Shown here: piece after piece, positions 12,000 through 19,874 of the stretch
Position numbering within the stretch: position 1 is the first letter of the stretch
How the letters are laid out: every line of letters begins with the position of its first letter
Source of the DNA: an uncultured Alphaproteobacteria bacterium
Lineage (GTDB): Bacteria > Pseudomonadota > Alphaproteobacteria > Rhizobiales > Ancalomicrobiaceae
Assembly: GCA_937919435.1 (NCBI GenBank)
Contig: CALFRR010000060.1
Span: forward strand, 1-54,956
Length of the DNA: 54,956 nucleotides
Direction: 5' to 3'
Made by a program: the position numbers and the translations under genes
Notes under the pieces: model-generated
Told to the model about the DNA's origin: nothing
Databases searched by the model: none
Seen by the model: the letters and a program-made list of their open reading frames with translations, nothing else

Positions 12000-13484
12000 A
12001 TGACCGACCGCGAGATCCCCGAATCGGCGTCGCCGGCCGATACCGCACCCGTCCTCGCCACCACCGAGACGCCGGTCGCGAACGCGCCGCGGCCCGACCC
12101 GACGGCGCCCGCGCCGGTTCCCCCGGTGCGCGATGCCGACGGCCGCCTGTCGCATGCCTTCATCGTCGCGGTCGCCGAGGCGATCGAGGCGGAGGATCGC
12201 GAACGCCTCGGCGAGTTGGCCGGCGACCTGCACGAGGCCGACCTCGGCGATCTGATCGGCGCCCTCGACGTCGACGAGCGGCCGCGTCTGGTCGCGCTGC
12301 TCGGCGACGACTTCGACTTCTCCGCGCTGGTCGAACTCGACGAGACGGTGCGCGTCCAGCTGATCGAGGATCTGCCGGCCGACACCGTCGCCGAAGGCGT
12401 GCGCGATCTCGATTCGGACGATGCGGTCTACATCCTCGAGGACCTCGACGAGGCCCGTCAGGACGCGATTCTCGACACCCTGCCGGCCGACGAGCGCGAG
12501 ACGCTGGAGCGCAGCCTCGACTATCCGGAGGAATCCGCCGGCCGTCTGATGCAGACGGAGTTCATCGCGGTGCCACCCGACTGGACCGTCGGTCACGTCA
12601 TCGACTGGTGCCGTGAGACCGAGGATCTGCCCGACGACTTCTACGAGATCCACGTGGTCGGCGAACATCGGCGGCTGCTCGGCACCGTCGCGCTCGACCG
12701 GATCCTGCGCAACAAGCGCACCCAACTGGTCGGCGACATCCTCGAGGAGGATCCCCAGACCGCCCACGCCACCGACGACCGCGAGGACGTCGCCCGCCTG
12801 TTCGCCCACTACAACCTGATCTCGCTGCCGGTGGTCGACGATTCCGGTCGCCTCATCGGCGTGATCACCGCCGACGACGTCGTCGACGTGGTCGAGGAGG
12901 AGGCGGAAGAGGACCTGCGCGCGTTGGCCGGCGTCGGCGACGAAGAGATCTCCGACACCGTCTGGTACACCACCCGCAACCGCTTCATGTGGCTGCTGGT
13001 CAATCTGTTCACCGCCTATCTCGCCGCCGCGGTGATCGGCCTGTTCGAGGACACGATCGCCAGGATCGTCGCGCTGGCGGCGCTCGCGCCGATCGTCGCC
13101 GGTCAGGGCGGCAACGCCGCCACCCAGACGATGACCGTCGCGGTGCGCGCCATCGCCACCCGCGAGGTCGGCCGCTTCAACATCGCCCGCTTCGTCAACC
13201 GCGAGGTGATGGTGAGTTTCCTCAACGGCTTCGCCTTCGCGGTGATCGTCGGTCTGTCGGTCTGGGCCTGGTACGGCGAGCGCCAGCTCGGACTGGTGAT
13301 CGGCGGCGCGATGGTCACCAACCTGATCGCCGGCGGTCTCGCCGGAGTGGCGATCCCGCTGGCGGTCGAGAAGGTCGGCGGCGATCCGGCGGTGATCTCC
13401 GGGGTCTTCGTGACCACCGTCACCGACTGCGTCGGCTTCTTCGCCGTCCTCGGACTGGCCACCTGGTGGTACGGCATCGCCTGA
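12000..13484 (+). CDS. mgtE: Magnesium transporter MgtE
   Basis: 494-residue Mg2+ channel/transporter of the inner membrane. An acidic Pro/Ala-rich N-terminus of about 45 residues precedes the MgtE N domain (DLHEADLGDLIGALDVDERPRL), then the tandem CBS domain (from MQTEFIAVPPDWTVG through GVITADDVVDVVEEE) which senses intracellular Mg2+. Five transmembrane helices follow, with the family signature APIVAGQGGNAATQT and the end segment DPAVISGVFVTTVTDCVGF. ATG 12000 is taken because the earlier in-frame start adds residues unlike the family. No M-box riboswitch was recognised upstream. Confidence 0.93.
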   Translation: MTDREIPESASPADTAPVLATTETPVANAPRPDPTAPAPVPPVRDADGRLSHAFIVAVAEAIEAEDRERLGELAGDLHEADLGDLIGALDVDERPRLVALLGDDFDFSALVELDETVRVQLIEDLPADTVAEGVRDLDSDDAVYILEDLDEARQDAILDTLPADERETLERSLDYPEESAGRLMQTEFIAVPPDWTVGHVIDWCRETEDLPDDFYEIHVVGEHRRLLGTVALDRILRNKRTQLVGDILEEDPQTAHATDDREDVARLFAHYNLISLPVVDDSGRLIGVITADDVVDVVEEEAEEDLRALAGVGDEEISDTVWYTTRNRFMWLLVNLFTAYLAAAVIGLFEDTIARIVALAALAPIVAGQGGNAATQTMTVAVRAIATREVGRFNIARFVNREVMVSFLNGFAFAVIVGLSVWAWYGERQLGLVIGGAMVTNLIAGGLAGVAIPLAVEKVGGDPAVISGVFVTTVTDCVGFFAVLGLATWWYGIA

Positions 13485-13633
13485 CCGGACCGGCCGCACC
13501 GTCGCGCCGCGTCGTTTCGCGGGTCGCTCGGGGAAACTCGCGGCCGGCGCGTGCATTCCTCTGGCGCGATCGCCACGCCGGGTCCACCATCGCCGCGTGG
13601 CGGGTTCCCCGCCCGACTCGGGGAGGTTCGACG

Positions 13634-13975
13634 ATGCCCCGTACCCGTCTCCTGCTTCTCGCCGTACTGCTCGCCGCCGGACCCGCCTCGGCCGCCGAAC
13701 TCGGCACCGAAGCCAAGGCGATCGCCGCCGCGGTGAAGATCCTGAAGGGCGATCCCTACGGCTCCACCGACGCCGAGGTGCGCGCCAACATCCGCGAAGT
13801 GGTCCGCACCACCCGTTCGGCCACGCCCTGTGGCGGCGGATCGGCGCCGGTCTGGTCGATCCGGGTGGTGATCGCCGCACCGAACGGCAATCCCGACAGC
13901 CCGATCGACGGCCGTCTGGTGCTCGACGCCAGGACCGGCCGGATGGTCTGCGCCGGATTGCCGTTCCTCGACTGA
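13634..13975 (+). CDS. Small exported protein, unknown function
   Basis: 113-residue protein with a signal peptide (TRLLLLAVLLAAGPASA, cut near residue 21). The mature part of about 92 residues has two cysteines, in TPCGG and MVCAG, that could form one disulfide, and a middle segment VWSIRVVIAAPNGNPDSPIDG that looks like a beta hairpin. GGAGG lies nine bases before the ATG. I recognise no family. It is followed 68 bases later by another exported protein on the same strand, so the two may be co-transcribed. Confidence 0.7.
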   Translation: MPRTRLLLLAVLLAAGPASAAELGTEAKAIAAAVKILKGDPYGSTDAEVRANIREVVRTTRSATPCGGGSAPVWSIRVVIAAPNGNPDSPIDGRLVLDARTGRMVCAGLPFLD

Positions 13976-14043
13976 GCCCGCCGTCGGCCGCGGCCGAACC
14001 CGGCTCGACCGCCGCCGACGATGCTCCCTCCGGAGATCCGTCG

Positions 14044-14556
14044 ATGTCTCTTCCGTTCCGCCTCGCCGCGATTTTCCTTCTCGCGCTGCCCCTCTCGCCG
14101 GCGCCCGCCGCGGCCGATCCCGGCGATCCCGCCGGATGGTCGACCGTGATCGACCGTCGCGGCCGCGCCTTCCTGATCCACACCGAGACCGCCGCCGGCC
14201 CGCGCCTGTTCCGGCTGTCCTGCCTGACCGACGTCGACCTCGTCGGCGTGATGGCCAAACTGCCCGGCCTCGCCGTCGCCGCGGTCGCTCGGCTCGATCT
14301 CGCCTCCGGCGGCGCCCGCCATTCGTTCACCGGCGAGGTCGCCGACGAAGCGTCCGACGGCGGGATCGCCTTCCGCGCCGACGTCGACGCCGATGCCAAG
14401 GGCCGGCGGGTGATCGAGAAGTCTCTGGTCTCGGTGCTCGACGGCCCCGGTCCGCTGATCGCGACCGTCGGTGCGGCGAGTCTGAGCCTGCCGGTCGCCG
14501 GCCTAGCCGAACCGGCGAAGCGGTTCCGCGCCGTCTGCTTCGGCCGGCGCGGCTGA
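14044..14556 (+). CDS. Exported protein, unknown function
   Basis: 170-residue protein with a signal peptide (LAAIFLLALPLSPAPAAA, cut near residue 24). The mature part has two cysteines (LSCLT and AVCFG), alternating hydrophobic strands and no recognised motif; AAGPRLFRLSCLTDVDLVGVM looks like the core of a beta sandwich. GGAGAT lies 12 bases before the ATG. It follows the small exported protein and precedes the ClpP-like gene. Its codon usage matches the surroundings. Confidence 0.68.
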   Translation: MSLPFRLAAIFLLALPLSPAPAAADPGDPAGWSTVIDRRGRAFLIHTETAAGPRLFRLSCLTDVDLVGVMAKLPGLAVAAVARLDLASGGARHSFTGEVADEASDGGIAFRADVDADAKGRRVIEKSLVSVLDGPGPLIATVGAASLSLPVAGLAEPAKRFRAVCFGRRG

Positions 14557-14699
14557 ACCGGCGGTCTCGCCGACCCTTCACCTTCGCGCAGAGGATCGTC
14601 GGCGCGAGGGTCGACAGGCCGACGTCCGATCACTAAATCTAGGGAACCGAGAAGATCCGTCCCGCGCGAGCCTCCCGCTCGTCCCACCCGGAAAGCGCC

Positions 14700-15323
14700 A
14701 TGATCACCAGCCCGAAGACCTATTGGTACACCCGCCTCGACGAAGAGGAAGAGGACGACGAGAAGACGAAGACCCCGCAGTCGGTGCCGGTCGACAAGCA
14801 TCTGTTCGACGCCCGCACGGTTCTCGTCACCGGCTCGATCACCCAGGAGCTCGCCCGCGACGTCACCGCGCGGCTACTGGCGCTGTCGCACGCCTCCTCC
14901 GATCCGATCGACATGATCGTCTGCTCGCCCGGCGGTCACGTCGAGAGCGGCGACATGATCCACGACGTGATCGACTTCATCCCGGCTCCGGTCCGGATGA
15001 TCGGCGTCGGCTGGGTCGCCTCGGCCGGCGCGCTGATCTACATCTCGGTGCCGCGCGAGCGCCGCTTCTGCCTGCCCAACACCCGCTTCCTGCTGCATCA
15101 GCCGTCCGGCGGCGCCGGTGGTCCGGCGACCGACATCGAGATCCAGGCGCGCGAGATCATCAAGATGCGCGACCGCCTGAACCTGCTGTTCTCGGACGCG
15201 ACCGGACAGCCGATCGAGCGGATCGAGAAGGACACCGACCGCGACTTCTGGATGGGTCCGGAAGAGGCGGTGGCCTACGGGCTGGTCGGCAAGATCGTCA
15301 AGAAGATGACCGACGTCGCCTGA
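14700..15323 (+). CDS. ClpP-like serine protease, non-canonical N-terminus
   Basis: 207-residue member of the ClpP/crotonase-fold protease family. The catalytic triad is present: S109 in GWVASAGALIY, H133 in FLLHQPSGG, and D182 in DTDRDFWMGPEEA. The canonical ClpP N-terminus, which forms the axial loops and docks ClpX/ClpA hydrophobic-site neighbours, is missing; instead residues 1-30 carry a run of acidic residues (DEEEEDDEK). It is likely a second ClpP paralogue, known in alphaproteobacteria beside the main clpP-clpX locus, and may have another partner or act in mixed rings. No Clp ATPase is adjacent. A terminator follows. Confidence 0.85.
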   Translation: MITSPKTYWYTRLDEEEEDDEKTKTPQSVPVDKHLFDARTVLVTGSITQELARDVTARLLALSHASSDPIDMIVCSPGGHVESGDMIHDVIDFIPAPVRMIGVGWVASAGALIYISVPRERRFCLPNTRFLLHQPSGGAGGPATDIEIQAREIIKMRDRLNLLFSDATGQPIERIEKDTDRDFWMGPEEAVAYGLVGKIVKKMTDVA

Positions 15324-15349
15324 TCCGGCCGACCGTCGAAGGACATGGC

Positions 15350-15378
15350 AAGGGCCCCTCGCGGGGCCCTTCGTCGTT
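15350..15378 (+). terminator. Terminator after the ClpP-like gene
   Basis: A 9-bp perfect stem, AAGGGCCCC at 15350-15358 with GGGGCCCTT at 15363-15371, has a TCGC loop and is followed by CGTCGTTT. It lies between convergent genes and could serve both strands. Confidence 0.75.
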
Positions 15379-15389
15379 TCCGGCTTCCG

Positions 15390-16109
15390 TCAGACGGGAT
15401 CGGTCCCCGCCGGTTTCTCGGTCGGGGCGTCGTCGAGCAGGGCGGCGCGGGCCCGCGACAGATACTGCCGGCGCATCAGCACCAGCAGCACGAAGGTCGT
15501 CGCGGCGACGAACACCCAGGCGTTGATGAACCAGCCGAAGAAGCCGACCGAGAAGAACAGCGTCTTGAGCCCGGACTGGAAATGGTGCCCGGCATCGATC
15601 TGCATCACGCCGGCCCGGGCGATCGCCCGATCCATCGCCGGGCTCGTCGCCTCCTCGCGCGGCGGCACCGCGCCGAGCAGGATCGCCGAATAGTTGAACA
15701 GCCGGTAGGACCAGCCGAATTTGAAGAACGCGAAGGCGTAGATCGCGGCGAGGCAGAGGATCTTGCCCTCCAGCACCGCCTTGGTGGTGGCGACGTGGAC
15801 CGGCAGATCCCGGAAGATCTCGACCATCCGGTCGGTCTGGTTGAGGAGGGCGAACGAGCCGCCGAGCGCGATCAGCGAGGACGACGCGAAGAAGGCGGTG
15901 CCGTTCTGTAGGCTCGCCATGATCGCGGTGTCGACCATCCGGAGTTCGCGGCCGCGCATCACCTCCATCCAGCGATCGCGTTGGCCGTCCATCAGCTGGG
16001 TCAGCGAGACGCCGGCCAGCCGGAAGCGTTCGATCAACGGATCGACGCAGTGCCAGGCGAACAGGAACCAGAGCGAGGCCGTGAGGTCGAGTGCGGCGAT
16101 GTCGGGCAT
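15390..16109 (-). CDS. DUF599 family membrane protein
   Basis: 239-residue integral membrane protein of the DUF599 family, function unknown. The family pattern is MRGRELRMVDTAIMASLQNGTAFFASSSLIALGGSFALL, then KFGWSYRLFNYSAILLGAVP, and two C-terminal helices around VGFFGWFINAWVFVAATTFVLLVLM. Four hydrophobic segments are clear. It is convergent with the ClpP-like gene and downstream of a small exported protein gene on the same strand. Confidence 0.85.
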   Translation of the reverse strand: MPDIAALDLTASLWFLFAWHCVDPLIERFRLAGVSLTQLMDGQRDRWMEVMRGRELRMVDTAIMASLQNGTAFFASSSLIALGGSFALLNQTDRMVEIFRDLPVHVATTKAVLEGKILCLAAIYAFAFFKFGWSYRLFNYSAILLGAVPPREEATSPAMDRAIARAGVMQIDAGHHFQSGLKTLFFSVGFFGWFINAWVFVAATTFVLLVLMRRQYLSRARAALLDDAPTEKPAGTDPV

Positions 16110-16158
16110 CGTTGAGATCTAGCGCGAACCGGCCTCGCGGAAAACCCCCGAACGCACC

Positions 16159-16189
16159 TCGCCCGCCCGGGGGGCTTCCGGGCGGGCGA
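16159..16189 (-). terminator. Strong hairpin downstream of the small exported-protein gene
   Basis: A perfect 12-bp stem (16159-16170 with 16178-16189) with a 7-base loop. It lies 32 bases after the stop of the minus-strand gene at 16221-16427. No T run follows on either strand, so termination would be weak or need Rho. Confidence 0.45.
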
Positions 16190-16220
16190 TGCGGCGGGGG
16201 TCGCGTCGGGTCGGATCGGA

Positions 16221-16427
16221 TCAGTTGCCGTGGTCGTTCGACTGCCGCTCGAAGTCCTCCTGGATGGCGACGGCGGCGGCGCCGTTGCGCGCCCAGACGT
16301 TGTCCGTTTGCATCATGGTCTGCTTCGAGGTGGTCGTCTGGATCATCGGCTGGGAGGCGAAGGCGGCGCCGGCGGAGACCGCGACGATCTCGGCGACGAC
16401 GACGGCGGTGGTGAGGATCTTGCGCAT
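16221..16427 (-). CDS. Small exported protein, unknown function
   Basis: 68-residue protein with a signal peptide (RKILTTAVVVAEIVAVSAGAAFA, cut near residue 24), leaving a mature part of about 44 residues rich in Gln, Thr and Met (IQTTTSKQTMMQTDNVW). No family recognised. ATG 16427 has AAAGGA eight bases upstream; the in-frame upstream extension lacks signal character. A perfect hairpin follows the gene. It could be an envelope peptide. Confidence 0.6.
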   Translation of the reverse strand: MRKILTTAVVVAEIVAVSAGAAFASQPMIQTTTSKQTMMQTDNVWARNGAAAVAIQEDFERQSNDHGN

Positions 16428-16909
16428 GACGATGTCCTTTCGGTCTTCGTTTCGGGAATTCCGGTTCCGGGATGGCTCGGCGGTCGTGAGGTCTTCGGGG
16501 GGGAGGGGCGACCGCCTCGACACGCACCATGCGCCGCACCGGCTTCGCCTTCAAATTAAAAAAAGATAATGAAAACAGCGTATTGCGCCACGATTCCGCC
16601 GTTCTTCGACGGCGCTTCGGTCGCGTCCGCGTGATCGTCGGTGAGCTGTGTCGGCGCTCGGTGCCGCTCTGGCGTGCGGCGTGGCGGTTTTGCCGGGCCG
16701 ACCGGCGCGCGGCCTTCACGGGGGACGTGAGAGGCCGCGATCGGCGGGACGGGGCGTCGTCACGATTCCGCCATGCGCGATCGGTCAACGCCGGTGATCG
16801 ACCTCTTCAGGAAAATCGGTTGGACCTCGCGAGGAGCGGGTGGCACCGTCCGGCTGCGTCTCCGAGGCACCGCTCTCGGCGGCGATGCCGTAGACGAGAG
16901 GATCCACCG
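16428..16909. other. Intergenic region before the GST gene
   Basis: 482 bases between divergent genes with no supported ORF. A 30-base A-rich patch at 16550-16577 stands out sharply from the GC-rich surroundings and includes GATAAT at 16565-16570, a fair -10 element, but no good -35 hexamer at the right distance. It may be an UP-type or promoter region for either neighbour. Confidence 0.5.
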
Positions 16910-17572
16910 ATGTCCGTTCCCACGCTGGTGATCGCCAACAAGCGCTATTCGTCCTGGTCGCTCCGCCCCTGGCTGGTGATGACCCATTTCGGCCTGCCGT
17001 TCCGGGAGGTCGGGGTGCTGCTCGACCTGCCCGAGAGCAAGGCCGAGATCCTGCGCTGGTCGCCGTCCGGCCGGGTTCCCTGCCTCGTCGACGGCGACAT
17101 CCGGGTCTGGGAGACGCTGGCGATCGTCGAGTATCTCGCCGAGCGCCACCCCGATCTGCCGATCTGGCCGACCGACGTCGCGGCCCGTGCCGAGGCCCGG
17201 GCGATCTCCAACGAGATGCACGCCGGTTTCCAGGCGCTGCGCTCCGCCTGTCCGATGAACCTGCGCAAGCGCTTCGCCTGGAAGCCGCGCGGCGGCGAGA
17301 AGGCGGCGGCCGACGTCGCCCGGATCGTGGAGCTGTGGCGCGCCGCGCGTGCGCGCTTCGGCGCCGGCGGACCGTTCCTGTTCGGTGCCTTCTCGGCCGC
17401 CGACGCGATGTACGCGCCGGTCGCCACCCGGCTCGACACCTACGCCTGGCCGCTCGACGCCGACATCCGCGCCTATGTCGATGCGGTCCTCGATCTCCCC
17501 GCCTTCCGCGCCTGGAAGGCGGCGGCCGACCTCGAGACCGCGCTGGTGCCGAGCGACGAGGTCGAGGACTGA
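16910..17572 (+). CDS. Glutathione S-transferase family protein
   Basis: 220-residue cytosolic protein with a thioredoxin-fold N-terminal domain and an all-alpha C-terminal domain. The N-terminus KRYSSWSLRPWLVMTHFGLPF has the serine cluster expected at the glutathione site; GRVPCLVDGDIRVWETLAIVEYLAE is the cis-proline and glutathione gamma-glutamyl contact region. The C-terminal GPFLFGAFSAADAMYAPVATRL carries the N-capping box. Substrate is unknown. ATG 16910 has GAGAGGA ten bases upstream. It is transcribed alone or with the DUF1489 gene 145 bases downstream. Confidence 0.9.
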   Translation: MSVPTLVIANKRYSSWSLRPWLVMTHFGLPFREVGVLLDLPESKAEILRWSPSGRVPCLVDGDIRVWETLAIVEYLAERHPDLPIWPTDVAARAEARAISNEMHAGFQALRSACPMNLRKRFAWKPRGGEKAAADVARIVELWRAARARFGAGGPFLFGAFSAADAMYAPVATRLDTYAWPLDADIRAYVDAVLDLPAFRAWKAAADLETALVPSDEVED

Positions 17573-17717
17573 GCGGAGCCCCACCCGCGCCCGGTCGTGG
17601 AGATCACGATCGGGTGCAGGGCAGGGGGAGGGCCGGCGCGTGGTTCAGTCCCGTCGCGACATCGACTAGGATCGCCCACCCGCGGTTCGCTCCGCTCCGA
17701 TCCCCTCTCGACGGTTC

Positions 17718-18155
17718 ATGGCACTCCATCTCATCAAGCTCTGCGTCGGCTGCGACGGCATCGAAGACCTGACCGACTGGATCGCCCAGCGCCTTTCCGA
17801 AGCGCGCCGTGCCGGGCGAGAGCCCCATCATGTCCACCGCACCCGGATGATGCCGAAGAAGGTCGAGGAGATCCTCGACGGCGGCTCGCTCTATTGGGTG
17901 ATCAAGGGGCAGATCCGGGTCCGCGAGGCGATCCTCGATCTGCGCTCGGTGGTCGACGCGGCGGGCGTTCCCCATTGCGACATCGTCCTGTCGGGCGAGG
18001 TGGTCGAGGTCGAGGCGCGTCCCTGTCGACCGTTCCAGGGCTGGCGCTACTTCGCCGCCGAGACAGCGCCGCGCGATCTGCGGGCCGCCGGGGAGGCGGT
18101 CGCCGATCTGCCGGTGGAGTTCCTGCGCGAACTCGCCGGCCTCGGCCTGCTCTGA
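17718..18155 (+). CDS. DUF1489 family protein
   Basis: 145-residue cytosolic protein of the DUF1489 family, confined mainly to alphaproteobacteria and of unknown function. Characteristic stretches are LHLIKLCVGCDGIEDLTDW at the N-terminus, HRTRMMPKKVEEILDGGSLYWVIKG, and PFQGWRYFAAETAPRDL. Length is normal. It follows the GST on the same strand. No catalytic motif stands out, although the conserved basic HRTRMMPK segment suggests binding of a nucleic acid or phosphate. Confidence 0.82.
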   Translation: MALHLIKLCVGCDGIEDLTDWIAQRLSEARRAGREPHHVHRTRMMPKKVEEILDGGSLYWVIKGQIRVREAILDLRSVVDAAGVPHCDIVLSGEVVEVEARPCRPFQGWRYFAAETAPRDLRAAGEAVADLPVEFLRELAGLGLL

Positions 18156-18238
18156 TCCGCCGCGCGATCACCGCATTCCGGGGCGAGAGTGGACGCGGTA
18201 GGATGAAGCCTCGCTCCAACCGTCGGGAGCCCCGATCG

Positions 18239-18544
18239 ATGCCACATCTCAGACCCTGCATCGGTGGACTGCCGCTCGCACTCGCCGGTGCGCTCGTCGC
18301 GGGAGCCCTGCTCACCGGACCGGCCGCCGCCGCGTCCTGTGCCACGCCGCGCGACCGAATGGTCGGCAATCCCGCCTTCGCCCGGCCTCAGCCCTGCGCC
18401 ACCACCCGGCCCGCGGTGACCGGCTCGGGCGTCGCGATCGACCGGCGCAACGGCACCACCACCTATCAGTTCGGCAACACCTCGGTCGGCGTTTCCGGTT
18501 ACGTGCGCTCCGACACCACCATCCAACGCCGCTACGGCCGCTGA
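18239..18544 (+). CDS. Small exported protein, unknown function
   Basis: 101-residue protein with a signal peptide (PLALAGALVAGALLTGPAAA, cut near residue 32). The mature part has two cysteines and a threonine- and glycine-rich tail (RRNGTTTYQFGNTSVGVSG) that looks like beta structure. GGGAG lies nine bases before the ATG at 18239; another in-frame ATG at 18203 would add 12 basic residues and is also possible. No family recognised. Convergent with the pterin dehydratase gene. Confidence 0.6.
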   Translation: MPHLRPCIGGLPLALAGALVAGALLTGPAAAASCATPRDRMVGNPAFARPQPCATTRPAVTGSGVAIDRRNGTTTYQFGNTSVGVSGYVRSDTTIQRRYGR

Positions 18545-18566
18545 CCGGGCGGCGCCGTTCGGCGGT

Positions 18567-18839
18567 TCAGCCGCTCCGCCGTGTGGCGAAGATCGCATCG
18601 AACCGCCGCGCCAGCGCGATGTCCTTCTCGGTCACCCCTCCGGCGTCGTGCGTGGTCAGTCGGACCGCGACCCGGTTCCACACGTTGCTCCATTCGGGAT
18701 GGTGGTTCGCCGCCTCGCACCAGGTCGCCGCCTCCATCATGAAGCCGATCGCCTGGGGAAAGTCGGCGAAGCGATAGATTCGCTCGATCGCCGTCGCGTC
18801 GCCGTTCCAGCCTTCCGGTATCGCCGGGTGTGCGCCCAT
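18567..18839 (-). CDS. phhB: 4a-hydroxytetrahydrobiopterin dehydratase (pterin carbinolamine dehydratase)
   Basis: 90-residue cytosolic enzyme that dehydrates 4a-hydroxytetrahydropterin, recycling the cofactor of phenylalanine hydroxylase or acting in Moco or folate-related chemistry. The active-site signature is EAANHHPEWSNVWNRVAVRLTTH followed by DAGGVTEKDIALARRFD. The N-terminal PEGWNGDATAIERIYRFADFPQAIGFM also fits. ATG 18839 has a perfect AGGAGG seven bases upstream and gives the usual length. No hydroxylase gene is adjacent, which is common for this family. Confidence 0.9.
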   Translation of the reverse strand: MGAHPAIPEGWNGDATAIERIYRFADFPQAIGFMMEAATWCEAANHHPEWSNVWNRVAVRLTTHDAGGVTEKDIALARRFDAIFATRRSG

Positions 18840-19109
18840 CGTGTCCTCCTCGCGTCGCTCGGCGGACCGGCCGCCGGTCGCCGACGACGAGGAGATGGGG
18901 CGCGCCGGCCCGTCGACCATCCCCGGCGCCCCCGGAGGGACATCGATAGCGTCTCGGCCCGTGCGGGTCCCGGGGGGCGGTTTCGCCGTGCCGGGCGCCC
19001 GGGGAGGGATGGGCGGATGCGGCCGGCGGTGCTATGTCCGAGGTCGACGAGCGCCGGCCCCGGTTCCGCGGAGCGCCGGCGCCGATCGGCTCGCCATGGA
19101 GATCATCGG

Positions 19110-19874
19110 ATGAACTCGGTTCTGTTGGGTGTCGCGGCGTTGGTCGGGCTGATCGTCCTGATCCAGGGCTTCGTCTCGGCCGACCCGAAATCGCTGGCGA
19201 TCGTCCTGCGGCGTGCCGGTGCGGCGGCGCTGATGGCGCTCGCCGCCGCCCTGATGGTCACCGGCCGGGTGCTGGTGGCGGTTCCGATCTTCCTGTTCGG
19301 GCTGTCGCTCGCCGGAGCACACGCCGGGGCCTTCGCCCGCTGGGTCAAACCGTTCCTCGGCCCCTGGCGCGGCCTGTTCTCCCTCGGAGGAGGTGGCGCC
19401 GGAGCCGCCGCCCGCTCGACGGTGCGTTCCGCCGCGCTGGAGATGGACGTCGATCACCGCAGCGGAACTCTCTCCGGCCGGGTCCTGGCCGGCCGTTTCG
19501 AGGGGAGGGAGCTGGCGCATCTGTCGATCGCCGATCTCCTGTCGTTGCGTGACGAGGTCGGTTCAGACCCGGAGAGCCGATCCCTGCTCGAAGCATATCT
19601 CGATCGCCGGGCGCCCCTGTGGCGTCAGCACGTGGATCAGGGTCCGGCTGCGGGGCAGGGACGCCCGCCGCGCCCGGGCGCGATGACCGACGAGGAGGCC
19701 CATCAGATTCTCGGCCTTCGCCCAGGCGCCGGCGAAGCGGAGATTCGCGAGGCCCATCGACGGCTGATGAAGGCGGTCCACCCGGATGTTGGTGGATCCA
19801 ACTTCCTGGCCGCCAAGATCAACGAAGCCAAAGATCGTCTGATCGGCCGACATGGCACGCGCTCCAATCACTGA
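19110..19874 (+). CDS. Membrane J-domain protein (Pam18/Tim14-like)
   Basis: 254-residue inner-membrane co-chaperone. Residues 1-75 contain about three hydrophobic segments, with FARWVKPFLGPWRGLF after them. A soluble middle region follows. The C-terminal J domain (residues 196-250) is AMTDEEAHQILGLRPGAGEAEIREAHRRL with the HPD triad in KAVHPDVGGS, the contact point for DnaK. The order membrane part then short J domain is that of the mitochondrial import protein Pam18/Tim14, whose relatives are found in alphaproteobacteria. Its last seven bases overlap the 3' end of the convergent carboxypeptidase gene. Confidence 0.83.
   Translation: MNSVLLGVAALVGLIVLIQGFVSADPKSLAIVLRRAGAAALMALAAALMVTGRVLVAVPIFLFGLSLAGAHAGAFARWVKPFLGPWRGLFSLGGGGAGAAARSTVRSAALEMDVDHRSGTLSGRVLAGRFEGRELAHLSIADLLSLRDEVGSDPESRSLLEAYLDRRAPLWRQHVDQGPAAGQGRPPRPGAMTDEEAHQILGLRPGAGEAEIREAHRRLMKAVHPDVGGSNFLAAKINEAKDRLIGRHGTRSNH

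Noticed and set aside
11610..12000. M-box or other Mg2+ riboswitch before mgtE
   Set aside because: No M-box-like conserved helices seen, and that class is not expected in alphaproteobacteria.
11979..14801. Minus-strand open frame of 940 codons over mgtE and the small exported genes
   Set aside because: Antisense to well-supported genes, no domain recognisable, shadow-like composition.
15301..16230. CRISPR array or tandem direct repeats
   Set aside because: The whole window was read for regularly spaced repeats, and here the two hairpins are unrelated terminator-type structures; no repeat-spacer pattern occurs anywhere.
16550..16577. A-rich patch as a mark of horizontal transfer
   Set aside because: It is only about 30 bases long and flanked by normal GC-rich sequence; a promoter or UP element is the simpler reading.
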